A stretch of 21,068 bases of DNA. Source: Euryarchaeota archaeon UBA13 (lineage in GTDB: Archaea; Thermoplasmatota; Poseidoniia; Poseidoniales; Poseidoniaceae). Below the pieces are notes generated by a model. The model was not told the DNA's origin. It did not search any database and worked only from the letters and a program-made list of their open reading frames with translations. Below, in pieces: positions 8,849 through 16,322 of this stretch (position 1 is its first letter; the number at the start of each line of letters is the position of its first letter). The translations under genes and the position numbers were made by a program. The DNA lies in contig DAHU01000039.1 in the NCBI GenBank assembly GCA_002495945.1, positions 1 through 21,068 of the forward strand. Reading direction: 5' to 3'.

Positions 8849-8861
8849 TTTGATATTATGG
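8849..8861. promoter_or_regulatory. TATA-like element between RND gene and valS
   Basis: TTTGATATTATGG lies about 60 nt before the preferred valS start. Using the usual 25-27 nt archaeal offset, transcription of valS would begin near 8880, giving a ~35-nt leader that contains the ribosome site GGTGAGG. On the minus strand it reads CCATAATATCAAA and might also serve the exporter, but at a longer distance. The 11-mer TTTGATATTAT recurs at 12558-12568 upstream of dinB. Confidence 0.4.
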
Positions 8862-8906
8862 AAGTAGTGGGCGGGTTGGACCCGTGCTGTTAACGAGCAT
8901 GGGGCC

Positions 8907-8913
8907 GGTGAGG
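8907..8913 (+). promoter_or_regulatory. Ribosome binding site deciding valS start
   Basis: GGTGAGG, with its GGTGA core ending 5 nt before the ATG at 8917, matches the end of the archaeal Shine-Dalgarno (AGGAGGTGAT). It favours that ATG over the ATG at 8899 and the GTG at 8884 in the same frame. Confidence 0.5.
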
Positions 8914-8916
8914 CAC

Positions 8917-11406
8917 ATGCCAAGTCCAAGACTTACAGAGAAACGCTGGTCTGTTGACCTTGAAAAGAAAATTCAAACAGAACATTCAGCCGACGCTGAT
9001 GAATATTCACAACGTTACGGCTTTAATCCCGATTCCGGCAAAGAGATATTCGTCATAGATACACCCCCGCCATATCCGTCTGGAACATGGCACATTGGGG
9101 CTGTAGCACAATATTCGATGATTGATGTTATCGCAAGATCACAACGTTTACTTGGCAAGGAAGTATACTTTCCATGGGGTGTTGACCGAAACGGAATCAA
9201 CATTGAATTTACCGTCGAAAAGAACACTAAACGGAAGATGAAAACCTACGAACGTGCAGAATTCTTGAAATTATGTGAAGAGACTATTGAAGAGTTCACT
9301 CAAGCCATGAGAAATACTGCACGTCGAGTCGGGCTGTCGTGTGATTTTGACAGAGAGTATCTAACCGATGCACCTGATTACCGGTCTGTAACTCAATCAA
9401 TATTTGTTGAATTATTCAAAAATGGTACTATTGTTGAGGATTTGCGACCTAATATTTACGACCCGGTCGAAGGTACGACAATCGCTGATGCTGAAGTTGA
9501 AAGACTACCAAGAAAGACCAAACTTGTTGATGTAATTTGGCAACTTGAAGACGGTACTGATGTAGTCATATCAACCACAAGACCAGAATTAATATGCGCT
9601 TGTGGAGTTGTTGTTGTCCATCCAGACGATTCAAGATATAGTCACTTAGTTGGTCAAAAAATCAAGTTACCTGTACCTGTTTCGGGACGGGAAGAATTTG
9701 TCGAAATCAAAACCCACGCATCGGTAAAATCAGAATTCGGCTCCGGGGTCTTGATGGTTTGTTCGTTTGGAGACCAAAATGACGTAGCTGTGTTTAGAGA
9801 ATTAGGATTAACGCCGTTTCAAGCGATAAACCTTGATGGTTGCATGACTGAAATAGCCGAACAATGGGCAGGCTTATCGGTTATCGAGGCGAGAAATGCG
9901 ATAATAGAGTATCTAGATAATAATGGACAAATCGCTAAAATCGAAGAAAGAGACCAAGAAGTCCCAGTTTCTGAGCGAGGCAAAAACCCCGTTGAGATAA
10001 TTTTGCTCAAAGAATGGTATGTCCGCCAAACACACATACAAGGAAGGATGCGAGAATTGATTGAAAAAATCGAATTTCATCCAGTTAGGAACCGCCAGTT
10101 TCTGCTGGATTGGATGGATAACATCAGTATTGATTGGCCAATCTCAAGGCGCAGATGGTACCATACTGAAATCCCAATATGGTACAGTCAAGATGAGCAA
10201 CATATTGTCGTGCCACCACCGGGTAATTACGTTCAACCATGGCGTGAATCACCGCCACCAGGTAGCAGGGTTCTAAGCAGGGAAACCCGAGAAGACCTTG
10301 GGTCAATTGAGGAGATGAATGATGCTTTAGGGACTCTTACTGGTGAAGAGAAAGTATTCGATACATGGATGGATTCTTCCAACTCAAATCTATTCGTAAG
10401 TGGATACCTAAATCATCCAGAAGTATTTGAAAAATCATTCCCTACTGCTCTAAGACCTCAAGGGAAGGAAATAGTTCGAACTTGGTTGTACTACACCCTG
10501 CTTAAGTCTGCATTGCTTCTAGATAAACCAGGATTTCAACATGTTTGGATTGACGGTTTGGGCATGGACCCGTGGGGACGTAAAATGAGTAAATCCTTGG
10601 GCAACGGCATCGATGCAGACTCTGTGCTGGAATGTGGTGCAGGTGGCAGAACTGGCTCTTGGAAGGTGAAAGGCCCGGAGAAGACTGTTAATTTGAAAGC
10701 CAACAAAATTGGTAGTGAATGCTTCAGATTATGGAAAGCGTGTGATGCACAGGTCGGCGATGATTTTCACATAAATCCAGAAGAGATTGAACAGAAATAT
10801 TTCGGCGTATTAACCAAATTATTCAACGTCGCAAGATTTGCTTCGCAGTTTGATGTACCGGATGATCTTGATACCAAACCAAGTGAGTTAGCAATTGAAG
10901 ACGAGTGGATTTTACATGAATTTAATTCAGTTATGTCAGAGGTAGAGACCGCATGGTCAAATCTTGATATCTACACCGCAACACAAGCGCTGAAGAGTTT
11001 TGGCACAGGTATATTGCCAAGTCACTATCTTGAAATGGTAAAATCTCGGTTGTATGATGGCGATAACAGAGCCTCTTGGACAATTCACCGTATTGTAAGA
11101 GATTATTTGAGCGCATTTAGCCCGGTTTGCCCATTCTTTTGCCACCATATCTCACAAACAATTTACGGGGCTTCAGCAGTCGATGTTGACAGATTCCCAG
11201 CCAATCCGTATGGCGATGAATTTGACGAGGAAAGAAGTCATTATCTTCGTTCTATGACCAATGATTTACAATCCTTTAATGGCGAGGTTTGGAGCACAAA
11301 GAAAGAAAATGGTATTTCATTAAACCAACCAATAAGTGGTATATCAATACCAGAAAGCATCACAGAATTTAGCGCAATATTGCAATCAATGCACAGTTTA
11401 GAGTAG
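8917..11406 (+). CDS. valS: Valyl-tRNA synthetase
   Basis: Class Ia synthetase that charges tRNA-Val with valine. It is 829 aa from the ATG at 8917, chosen for its upstream GGTGAGG. Motifs by residue from this ATG: PPPYPSGTWHIGA (50-62; the HIGH box reads HIGA, which I recall in archaeal ValRS), GVDRNGINIEF (88-98), the editing-domain TTRPE (220-224), DWPISRRRWYHTEIP (406-420), the ValRS signature RPQGKEIVRTW (513-523) and KMSKSLGN (556-563). An anticodon-binding helical domain follows. The C-terminal coiled coil typical of bacterial ValRS is absent. About 25 extra residues, rich in Lys and Gly, sit just after KMSKS (about 574-600). The gene is divergent from the RND exporter, and its stop lies 3 nt from the end of dinB on the other strand. 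IleRS is the nearest alternative but fits the RPQG...RTW signature less well. Confidence 0.88.
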   Translation: MPSPRLTEKRWSVDLEKKIQTEHSADADEYSQRYGFNPDSGKEIFVIDTPPPYPSGTWHIGAVAQYSMIDVIARSQRLLGKEVYFPWGVDRNGINIEFTVEKNTKRKMKTYERAEFLKLCEETIEEFTQAMRNTARRVGLSCDFDREYLTDAPDYRSVTQSIFVELFKNGTIVEDLRPNIYDPVEGTTIADAEVERLPRKTKLVDVIWQLEDGTDVVISTTRPELICACGVVVVHPDDSRYSHLVGQKIKLPVPVSGREEFVEIKTHASVKSEFGSGVLMVCSFGDQNDVAVFRELGLTPFQAINLDGCMTEIAEQWAGLSVIEARNAIIEYLDNNGQIAKIEERDQEVPVSERGKNPVEIILLKEWYVRQTHIQGRMRELIEKIEFHPVRNRQFLLDWMDNISIDWPISRRRWYHTEIPIWYSQDEQHIVVPPPGNYVQPWRESPPPGSRVLSRETREDLGSIEEMNDALGTLTGEEKVFDTWMDSSNSNLFVSGYLNHPEVFEKSFPTALRPQGKEIVRTWLYYTLLKSALLLDKPGFQHVWIDGLGMDPWGRKMSKSLGNGIDADSVLECGAGGRTGSWKVKGPEKTVNLKANKIGSECFRLWKACDAQVGDDFHINPEEIEQKYFGVLTKLFNVARFASQFDVPDDLDTKPSELAIEDEWILHEFNSVMSEVETAWSNLDIYTATQALKSFGTGILPSHYLEMVKSRLYDGDNRASWTIHRIVRDYLSAFSPVCPFFCHHISQTIYGASAVDVDRFPANPYGDEFDEERSHYLRSMTNDLQSFNGEVWSTKKENGISLNQPISGISIPESITEFSAILQSMHSLE

Positions 11407-11409
11407 TAT

Positions 11410-12522
11410 TTATTCTTCTTCTAAAATGGCAAGCAGCCGTGTTTGCTTGGTCTTTGGCGTATCCAAGTTGCCGAGTCGAAAGCCAATTAAACGAATTTTC
11501 TTGTCTGGTTGTACATTATTTGCAAATAACTTCTCGGCTAAACTTGTAAACACCTCATCATCGTCCATAGAAACTGGTATTGAACGGCCATGTGTATGCG
11601 TTTCAAAACCTGTGTACCGTATCTTTACTTCTGCAAGTCGCCCTGAGACACCGACTTCTCGAGCAGACTTCATAACTCTTCTAACAATGCTTAGTAAATT
11701 TTCAAGAACAATTTGGTAATTCTCTCGATCATAATTGAATGTGTGCTCTTTGCCTATTGATTTCCTGCTGCGTAGTGGACTTATTTCACTGGAAGTTCGG
11801 CCCTCATAAACTCGAATTATCCACGCAGCAAACCGCTCACCGGTAATGCGGGCGAGGGAAAGTTCGCCATAAGCATACATTTCATCAACCGTAGTTATTC
11901 CCCACTCGTGTAATTGTGTGGCTCTCTTTTTGCCAATTCCTGGTACATCCCTGACGTCTCTACCTTCAAAAAAATCAGACAACTCATCTGGCAGTATACG
12001 GAAAATGCCTTTCGGTTTGTTGATTTCACTAGCCATTTTGGCAAGTATTCGGTTTGATGCAATACCAAAGGATGCCGATAAGCCAATTTCCTTAATAATT
12101 GATGATTGCAAATCTCTACACAACGCAACAGCAGCATCCCAATCTCCACCAACATAAGTGGTAACATCGAGATAGGCCTCGTCAATACTTGCCTGCTCGA
12201 AGAACTCCGCTGGCTGTTTTAGAATTTTCATAACCTTCCTTGAAGCTCTTGAATAAAGCCCCCTACTACCTCTAATGTAAATTGCCGTACCATAAGGTGC
12301 ACCAGGACATCGGCGCCATGCCTCACTTATTGCCATTGCAGACCTAATACCGTACTTTCTTGCAGCGTAATTGCATGTCGATACAATACCTCTACCTCGG
12401 CCATTTTCGGGATCTGAGCCGATTATCAGTGGGATCTTATCGTCAAATCCATGATGCAGAGTCTCCACTGCTGCATAAAATGCATCCAAATCACAATGAA
12501 CAATGATTCTTGGAGTGCTCAT
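11410..12522 (-). CDS. dinB: DNA polymerase IV (Y-family, DinB)
   Basis: Translesion polymerase of 370 aa, the usual DinB/Dpo4 length; it copies past damaged bases. The palm motif HCDLDAFYAAVE (9-20) supplies metal ligands D11 and D13 and the steric gate Y16. SIDEAYLD (112-119) supplies D114 and E115. A helix-hairpin-helix thumb lies near 190-212 (DVPGIGKKRATQLHEWGI), and the little-finger domain follows from about 245. The C-terminal residues QTRLLAIL (360-367) resemble a weak PCNA-binding motif (QxxLxxIL) lacking the aromatic pair. The start ATG has GTGAT three bases upstream. A TATA-like CTATAATATC (12561-12570, minus) sits about 40 nt before the start and touches the serA stop, so dinB may have its own promoter as well as read-through from serA. 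Confidence 0.95.
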   Translation of the reverse strand: MSTPRIIVHCDLDAFYAAVETLHHGFDDKIPLIIGSDPENGRGRGIVSTCNYAARKYGIRSAMAISEAWRRCPGAPYGTAIYIRGSRGLYSRASRKVMKILKQPAEFFEQASIDEAYLDVTTYVGGDWDAAVALCRDLQSSIIKEIGLSASFGIASNRILAKMASEINKPKGIFRILPDELSDFFEGRDVRDVPGIGKKRATQLHEWGITTVDEMYAYGELSLARITGERFAAWIIRVYEGRTSSEISPLRSRKSIGKEHTFNYDRENYQIVLENLLSIVRRVMKSAREVGVSGRLAEVKIRYTGFETHTHGRSIPVSMDDDEVFTSLAEKLFANNVQPDKKIRLIGFRLGNLDTPKTKQTRLLAILEEE

Positions 12523-12557
12523 CCTATCACTTCAATGGACTATCAGCGGCAATGGTC

Positions 12558-12570
12558 TTTGATATTATAG
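12558..12570 (-). promoter_or_regulatory. TATA-like element upstream of dinB
   Basis: The minus strand reads CTATAATATCAAA, placing transcription start near 12536, about 14 nt before the dinB ATG. The plus-strand 11-mer TTTGATATTAT is identical to the one at 8849-8859. Confidence 0.4.
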
Positions 12571-13554
12571 TCACTTCAAATGTGCTTTATTGACAATGAA
12601 GTCGCACTTTTTACCAGACAGTACTGACATTACATTATTCACTATATCTAAGCCAACTCTTCGCTGTGCCTCAACGGTTGATGCACCTATGTGCGGGGTA
12701 CTGTGAAAGTTAGGATGCTTAATCAAATCATAATCTTCCACTACCGGCTCCACTTCAAAAACGTCAAGTGCGGCACTTGCAAGGTTCCCATCGTTCAACG
12801 CCTTGAGCACATCAGATTCATTCACGATACCCCCTCTGGCACAGTTAACGACATGATTACCACATTGAATACCATCCGGCGATTTACCTGGCATCTTTTT
12901 TATCATCTCATAATTTACTAAGTGATGGGTTTCATCGGTAAGGTTGCAGTGAATCGATATGTGTGTACAATTAGCAAATAAAGTATCAACGGTCTTGTGT
13001 AATCGAGTATTGTGGTTTTTAGCAATTTTAGGAGGTAGATATGGATCATATGCATGAACTATCATGCCCATGGCTTGAGCGATTGTTCCAACACCTTGAG
13101 CGATTCTACCAAAACCAACAAGTCCCAAATTTTTCCCACTTAATTCCGAACCTTTCAACAGTTTCTTTGCCCATTTGCCATCACGCATTGAACGGTCTGA
13201 TTTTGCAACATGTCTTACCGAGGAAAGTAAGTGGCCGATGGTCAATTCAACAACAGATTGAGTTGAGGCGATTGGAGCATTAACAACAGTAATCCCCGCT
13301 TCACCTGCTGCTTGTAAGTCGATATTGTCGACTCCAACACCAGCTCTTGCGATTACCGTCAAATTTGTTGATACACCAATCACCTTCGATGTTAATTTTG
13401 TCGCACTTCTCACAATAACTGCATCAAATTCGTTCAACACTCCCGACTCCAGTTCACTGGTTTCGTAATACTTGACCACAACCTCATGCCCTTGTTTTTC
13501 TAGTACCGATTTAGCTTCCTGAGAGAGTCCATCAGTTACCGCTATGCGAGCCAT
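12571..13554 (-). CDS. serA: D-3-phosphoglycerate dehydrogenase, short form without ACT domain
   Basis: NAD-dependent 2-hydroxyacid dehydrogenase of 327 aa, most likely catalysing the first step of serine synthesis (3-phosphoglycerate to 3-phosphohydroxypyruvate). Motifs: RSATKLT (49-55), AGVGVDNID (71-79), dinucleotide-binding GLVGFGRIAQG (144-154) with D170 suggesting NAD, catalytic NCARGG (237-242, R240), E269 in DVFEVEP, and H288 in HIGAS. It ends right after the catalytic fold, so the regulatory ACT (and ASB) domain of longer SerA proteins is missing and serine feedback is not expected. About 8 extra residues lie before NCARGG (PGKSPDGIQCGNHVV, 222-236). A TATA-like AGTTTATCG ~28 nt upstream suggests a leaderless mRNA. 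dinB follows after 48 nt. Other members of the 2-hydroxyacid dehydrogenase family (glyoxylate or hydroxypyruvate reductase) are possible. Confidence 0.87.
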   Translation of the reverse strand: MARIAVTDGLSQEAKSVLEKQGHEVVVKYYETSELESGVLNEFDAVIVRSATKLTSKVIGVSTNLTVIARAGVGVDNIDLQAAGEAGITVVNAPIASTQSVVELTIGHLLSSVRHVAKSDRSMRDGKWAKKLLKGSELSGKNLGLVGFGRIAQGVGTIAQAMGMIVHAYDPYLPPKIAKNHNTRLHKTVDTLFANCTHISIHCNLTDETHHLVNYEMIKKMPGKSPDGIQCGNHVVNCARGGIVNESDVLKALNDGNLASAALDVFEVEPVVEDYDLIKHPNFHSTPHIGASTVEAQRRVGLDIVNNVMSVLSGKKCDFIVNKAHLK

Positions 13555-13577
13555 GAATCTCGGTATTCTTGATGGTC

Positions 13578-13586
13578 GATAAACTT
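13578..13586 (-). promoter_or_regulatory. TATA-like box for serA
   Basis: The minus strand reads AGTTTATCG centred about 28 nt before the serA ATG, the spacing expected for a leaderless archaeal transcript. Confidence 0.4.
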
Positions 13587-13621
13587 GACATTAGTTCAAA
13601 AACCTACAAACCATTGAAACC

Positions 13622-13630
13622 GTATTAAGA
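13622..13630 (+). promoter_or_regulatory. TATA-like box for the 383-aa membrane protein gene
   Basis: GTATTAAGA is centred about 28 nt before the ATG at 13653. This fits a leaderless or near-leaderless transcript. A GGAG only 1 nt before the ATG is too close to act as a normal ribosome site. Confidence 0.35.
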
Positions 13631-13652
13631 ATTAGCACATATTGAGCGGAGT

Positions 13653-14804
13653 ATGGCTGCTGAATTGGACGTATCTGGTTTGCTGTGGGCAGCGGCAATC
13701 CTGTCGATACCTGTAGTCATGGCTCTACCAATGAGATTAGCTTGGAGTTTTTTCATTGGCGTTGGCCACGAAGAATCTCAATATCGAAATTCGGTTAGGC
13801 AGATTATTGATGCAGGCAGGCAAGTATCCCCGTTTAGGACCACCCTAAACGATATGGCCAGGAGTTTGAAGATTAAACCAGCAAAGCAGCGATTGATTGA
13901 AGCGGATTTGTTTCACCCGCTAACACTCTCACATTTTCTGTTATTGCCTGCGTTGATTATTTTTCCACTAGCAGTCATCATGGCATTACCCATAATCATC
14001 ATCGGTTTGCCCATTCTCATTCTGATAGAATTCCTGTTAATTAGAAAGAAGGTTTTGATCTACACACTGAAACAAATGGAAAAAATACTGCATTGGCAGG
14101 TAATTCACATTCCTAAACCACATCGAAATTCCATTCAAAAAGCAGGTAAAGTAAACGAGTTTTCTAACCATGTAATACACTTTAACTATGTGCCACAAGG
14201 AGCCTTTTTAGGTTTATTCGCGTGGCTAATAGTGCATTGGATTTTCAAACTAGACTCGACTGCACTTGAACTTATCATAGCCTCTGGTTTGTACATAGTT
14301 ATGCTTGGAATCCTTGGAGTATTGAATACTGCATTTGAATCAGATTTAGTATTTGTTGACCCCGCAAAGGGAAGATTAGTACCTGTTGACCAGTGGCTGG
14401 AAAGCATACTCAAGCCCGTTGTGGGGATTGGTTTATTGTTCTTAATTGGTAGAAACTTGCTAGATCAAGCCAGAGATGGTAATCCTGTGGTATTTGCCAG
14501 TACTGTTTTGTTGCTACTGTATGGTGCAGCTATAGTTGGAATCGCCTACAGATGGGGTTATTCAGTATGGCGAGGAGACCGAGTTAAGGAGGAATTTGAG
14601 GGCCAAATCGTTGACAATTTGAAACCATTATCATACGATTTGACGCGCACCAGAGGACGCATAGAATTCATCGCACAAATGTCCATGGATGAAAGATTAA
14701 CTGTCATGAATGAAGCACCAACAAAACAGTTGACATTCGCCGATTTACAGTCCCTTCCGAGCAGTAAAAATAGCGGCAATATTCCCAAGAATCCGCTCAA
14801 ATAA
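13653..14804 (+). CDS. Multi-pass membrane protein, unknown function
   Basis: I do not recognise this 383-aa protein. It has an N-terminal hydrophobic segment (about 10-37), a soluble stretch (38-88), a strongly hydrophobic hairpin rich in Ile/Leu/Pro (91-130), a basic cytosol-like loop (131-180), then segments near 183-198, 205-227, 252-268 and 279-303. The tail is hydrophilic (304-383). Between segments lies DLVFVDPAKGRLVPVDQWLES (231-251). No catalytic motif, cysteine pair or known transporter signature is visible. The gene stands alone between divergent serA and convergent ETHE1-like gene, and its TAA stop directly abuts the TAG of that gene. Codon use looks like that of its neighbours. 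The long open frame with coherent hydrophobic segments supports a real gene. Confidence 0.75.
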   Translation: MAAELDVSGLLWAAAILSIPVVMALPMRLAWSFFIGVGHEESQYRNSVRQIIDAGRQVSPFRTTLNDMARSLKIKPAKQRLIEADLFHPLTLSHFLLLPALIIFPLAVIMALPIIIIGLPILILIEFLLIRKKVLIYTLKQMEKILHWQVIHIPKPHRNSIQKAGKVNEFSNHVIHFNYVPQGAFLGLFAWLIVHWIFKLDSTALELIIASGLYIVMLGILGVLNTAFESDLVFVDPAKGRLVPVDQWLESILKPVVGIGLLFLIGRNLLDQARDGNPVVFASTVLLLLYGAAIVGIAYRWGYSVWRGDRVKEEFEGQIVDNLKPLSYDLTRTRGRIEFIAQMSMDERLTVMNEAPTKQLTFADLQSLPSSKNSGNIPKNPLK

Positions 14805-15512
14805 CTACAGCCAAGGTATGTCTTCTGGCACTTCTCCGAACAAGTTTGCTGGCAAAGCCACTTTTATTTTTGAAACATAACCAAGTTGTGCTGTTGTATC
14901 ATTTTGCCATTTCTCAAATTCTGTGTAGTCAGACATGCATAGAATCGGGTTATGCTCATTATTCCAGTCCAAAGTTTGCATTTCAACCCCTGGTGCTTCG
15001 TGACCTGTACAAACTAATAATGACCCATCCAAGTTCTTCATGACCTTAAGCGAGTCCCAGTGCGCTTGCATTCTACCACTTGGCAAGTCATCTCTACCCA
15101 CGCCACCCTCGCCGGTGAAAAGGAAATCTCCGGTAAAGACGTGATTGTCTGTAACAACAAGCATTGAATCTTCAGTATGACCAGGAACATGGTAGAAGTT
15201 AATTTGTTGCTCACCGAGCAAAATTGTGGTGTTTTCATCGACATACTTTGTCACACCAAGTGATGGTGTTGAGTGCCACATGACATAATCGCAGTTTTTT
15301 TCCTGAGAAATGGTAAAGCAACCAGTAATATGATCGGCGTGAGTGTGGGTAGCAATACACATTTCCAACTCCAATTCCATTTCATCAATCGTTGTCAAGT
15401 AATTTTCAACAAAATCATAAACAGGATCGATTATCGCTGCTTTACAACTTTTTTCGTCGTATATCAAGTAGGTCTTAGCCCAGCCGGTATCGTTGAGTTG
15501 TACCATCTGCAT
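14805..15512 (-). CDS. Metallo-beta-lactamase-fold protein, ETHE1/persulfide dioxygenase-like
   Basis: Single-domain 235-aa MBL-fold enzyme. Metal motif ATHTHADHITG (54-64) gives H56, H58, D60 and H61; PGHT gives H112, FTGD gives D129, and CTGHEAPG gives H171. THxHADHITG together with GDFLF...GRDD (128-142) and the C-terminal LPAN (220-223) resembles persulfide dioxygenases (ETHE1), which oxidise glutathione or related persulfides with one iron. Glyoxalase II is the main alternative. No rhodanese or sulfide-oxidising gene is adjacent, so the substrate is open; many archaea lack glutathione, so another thiol carrier may be used. Starts at M1 or M3 are equally plausible. It is divergent from the Nudix gene, with an 87-bp spacer, and tail-to-tail with the membrane protein at zero spacing. 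Confidence 0.85.
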   Translation of the reverse strand: MQMVQLNDTGWAKTYLIYDEKSCKAAIIDPVYDFVENYLTTIDEMELELEMCIATHTHADHITGCFTISQEKNCDYVMWHSTPSLGVTKYVDENTTILLGEQQINFYHVPGHTEDSMLVVTDNHVFTGDFLFTGEGGVGRDDLPSGRMQAHWDSLKVMKNLDGSLLVCTGHEAPGVEMQTLDWNNEHNPILCMSDYTEFEKWQNDTTAQLGYVSKIKVALPANLFGEVPEDIPWL

Positions 15513-15551
15513 TGGTATAACTAAAACGACTTAGTACTTCAATTTCAGTAA

Positions 15552-15564
15552 GAAATTAAAATTC
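15552..15564. promoter_or_regulatory. AT-rich near-symmetric element between ETHE1-like and Nudix genes
   Basis: GAAATTAAAATTC (minus: GAATTTTAATTTC) lies about 40 nt from both flanking starts and is the best TATA-like sequence in this 87-bp divergent spacer. Either or both genes could use it; GGTTAAACG near 15570-15578 is an alternative for the Nudix gene. Confidence 0.3.
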
Positions 15565-15599
15565 TCAATGGTTAAACGAAATGAGTTCTTAGCCCATCC

Positions 15600-16322
15600 A
15601 TGAGCCATCCAGGAACCGTCGTCTACCTTGAGCACGACGGCAAAGTGTTGCTGGTAGATTCATCGGGCAATGGTCCAAAGAAGCCTGTTAAAGGTCGATT
15701 AGAGTGCCCCAATATGCTTAGATTTCCAACTCCCAACGAGGTTAGCCAAGCAGGTATAGATTATGAGACTAAAATGAACATTAGAATTGTGTTTGGTAAT
15801 CAAGTAGTCAAAGTAATCAAGGCCTATCCAAAATTAACATGGCCAGAAGACTGGGCATGGAAAGATAGCTTAATTTCCGACAATTCAGTTCATCCAGTAG
15901 CGAGAGAGGCTATCTACCGAAGTATCCACAGGTTGGTTTCCAAGGTAGTCATTAAGAATTCGAGTGGCCAAATCCTAATGGCAAAAGCCAAAAGAGGCCA
16001 TTTCACTGGATTTTGGACATTACCTGGAGGATATATGGACCATGACGAACACCCTACCACTGGATGTGTGAGAGAAACGTTAGAAGAATTAGGCATTGAG
16101 ATTTTACTCGATGATAAGCCACCGGTAGTGACCCAGCAAATATTCAATGATGAAGGAATATCATTTGTCTCATTCACCTACCAATCAACTTGGGACGGAG
16201 AAATCAGTGAGATGAATCTACTTACCGAGGAGATTTCTGAAGCCAAATGGTTCACAAGAGAACAAGCAATGGAAAATTCAGTCTCCTACTTCGACACGGA
16301 AGCGATAAAGAATTATCGCTAA
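15600..16322 (+). CDS. Nudix hydrolase with extra N-terminal domain
   Basis: Nudix pyrophosphohydrolase of 240 aa; such enzymes cleave nucleoside diphosphates linked to another group, using Mg2+ bound by the Nudix box. The box is complete at 144-166 (GX5EX7REXXEEXGI, with E159, E162 and E163). Its preceding strand is GFWTLPGGY, and the following strand block contains ISFVSFTYQSTWDGEI. The catalytic domain occupies about 112-240. The first ~110 residues are an additional domain beginning GTVVYLEHDGKVLLVDSSG, which looks like the opening strands of another Nudix fold without a box. Its function and substrate are unknown; ADP-ribose or NAD-type substrates and nucleotide sanitation are common in the family. 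The TAA stop overlaps the alaS TAG by 4 nt on the opposite strand. Confidence 0.88.
   Translation: MSHPGTVVYLEHDGKVLLVDSSGNGPKKPVKGRLECPNMLRFPTPNEVSQAGIDYETKMNIRIVFGNQVVKVIKAYPKLTWPEDWAWKDSLISDNSVHPVAREAIYRSIHRLVSKVVIKNSSGQILMAKAKRGHFTGFWTLPGGYMDHDEHPTTGCVRETLEELGIEILLDDKPPVVTQQIFNDEGISFVSFTYQSTWDGEISEMNLLTEEISEAKWFTREQAMENSVSYFDTEAIKNYR

Noticed and set aside
8884..8916. GTG (8884) or ATG (8899) as valS start
   Set aside because: The extra residues (LLTSMGPVRH) do not look like a ValRS start, and GGTGAGG positions the ATG at 8917. The ATG at 8899 cannot be fully excluded.
11895..12185. 96-aa minus-strand frame inside dinB
   Set aside because: Alternate-frame shadow of a gene whose catalytic motifs are intact in the main frame.
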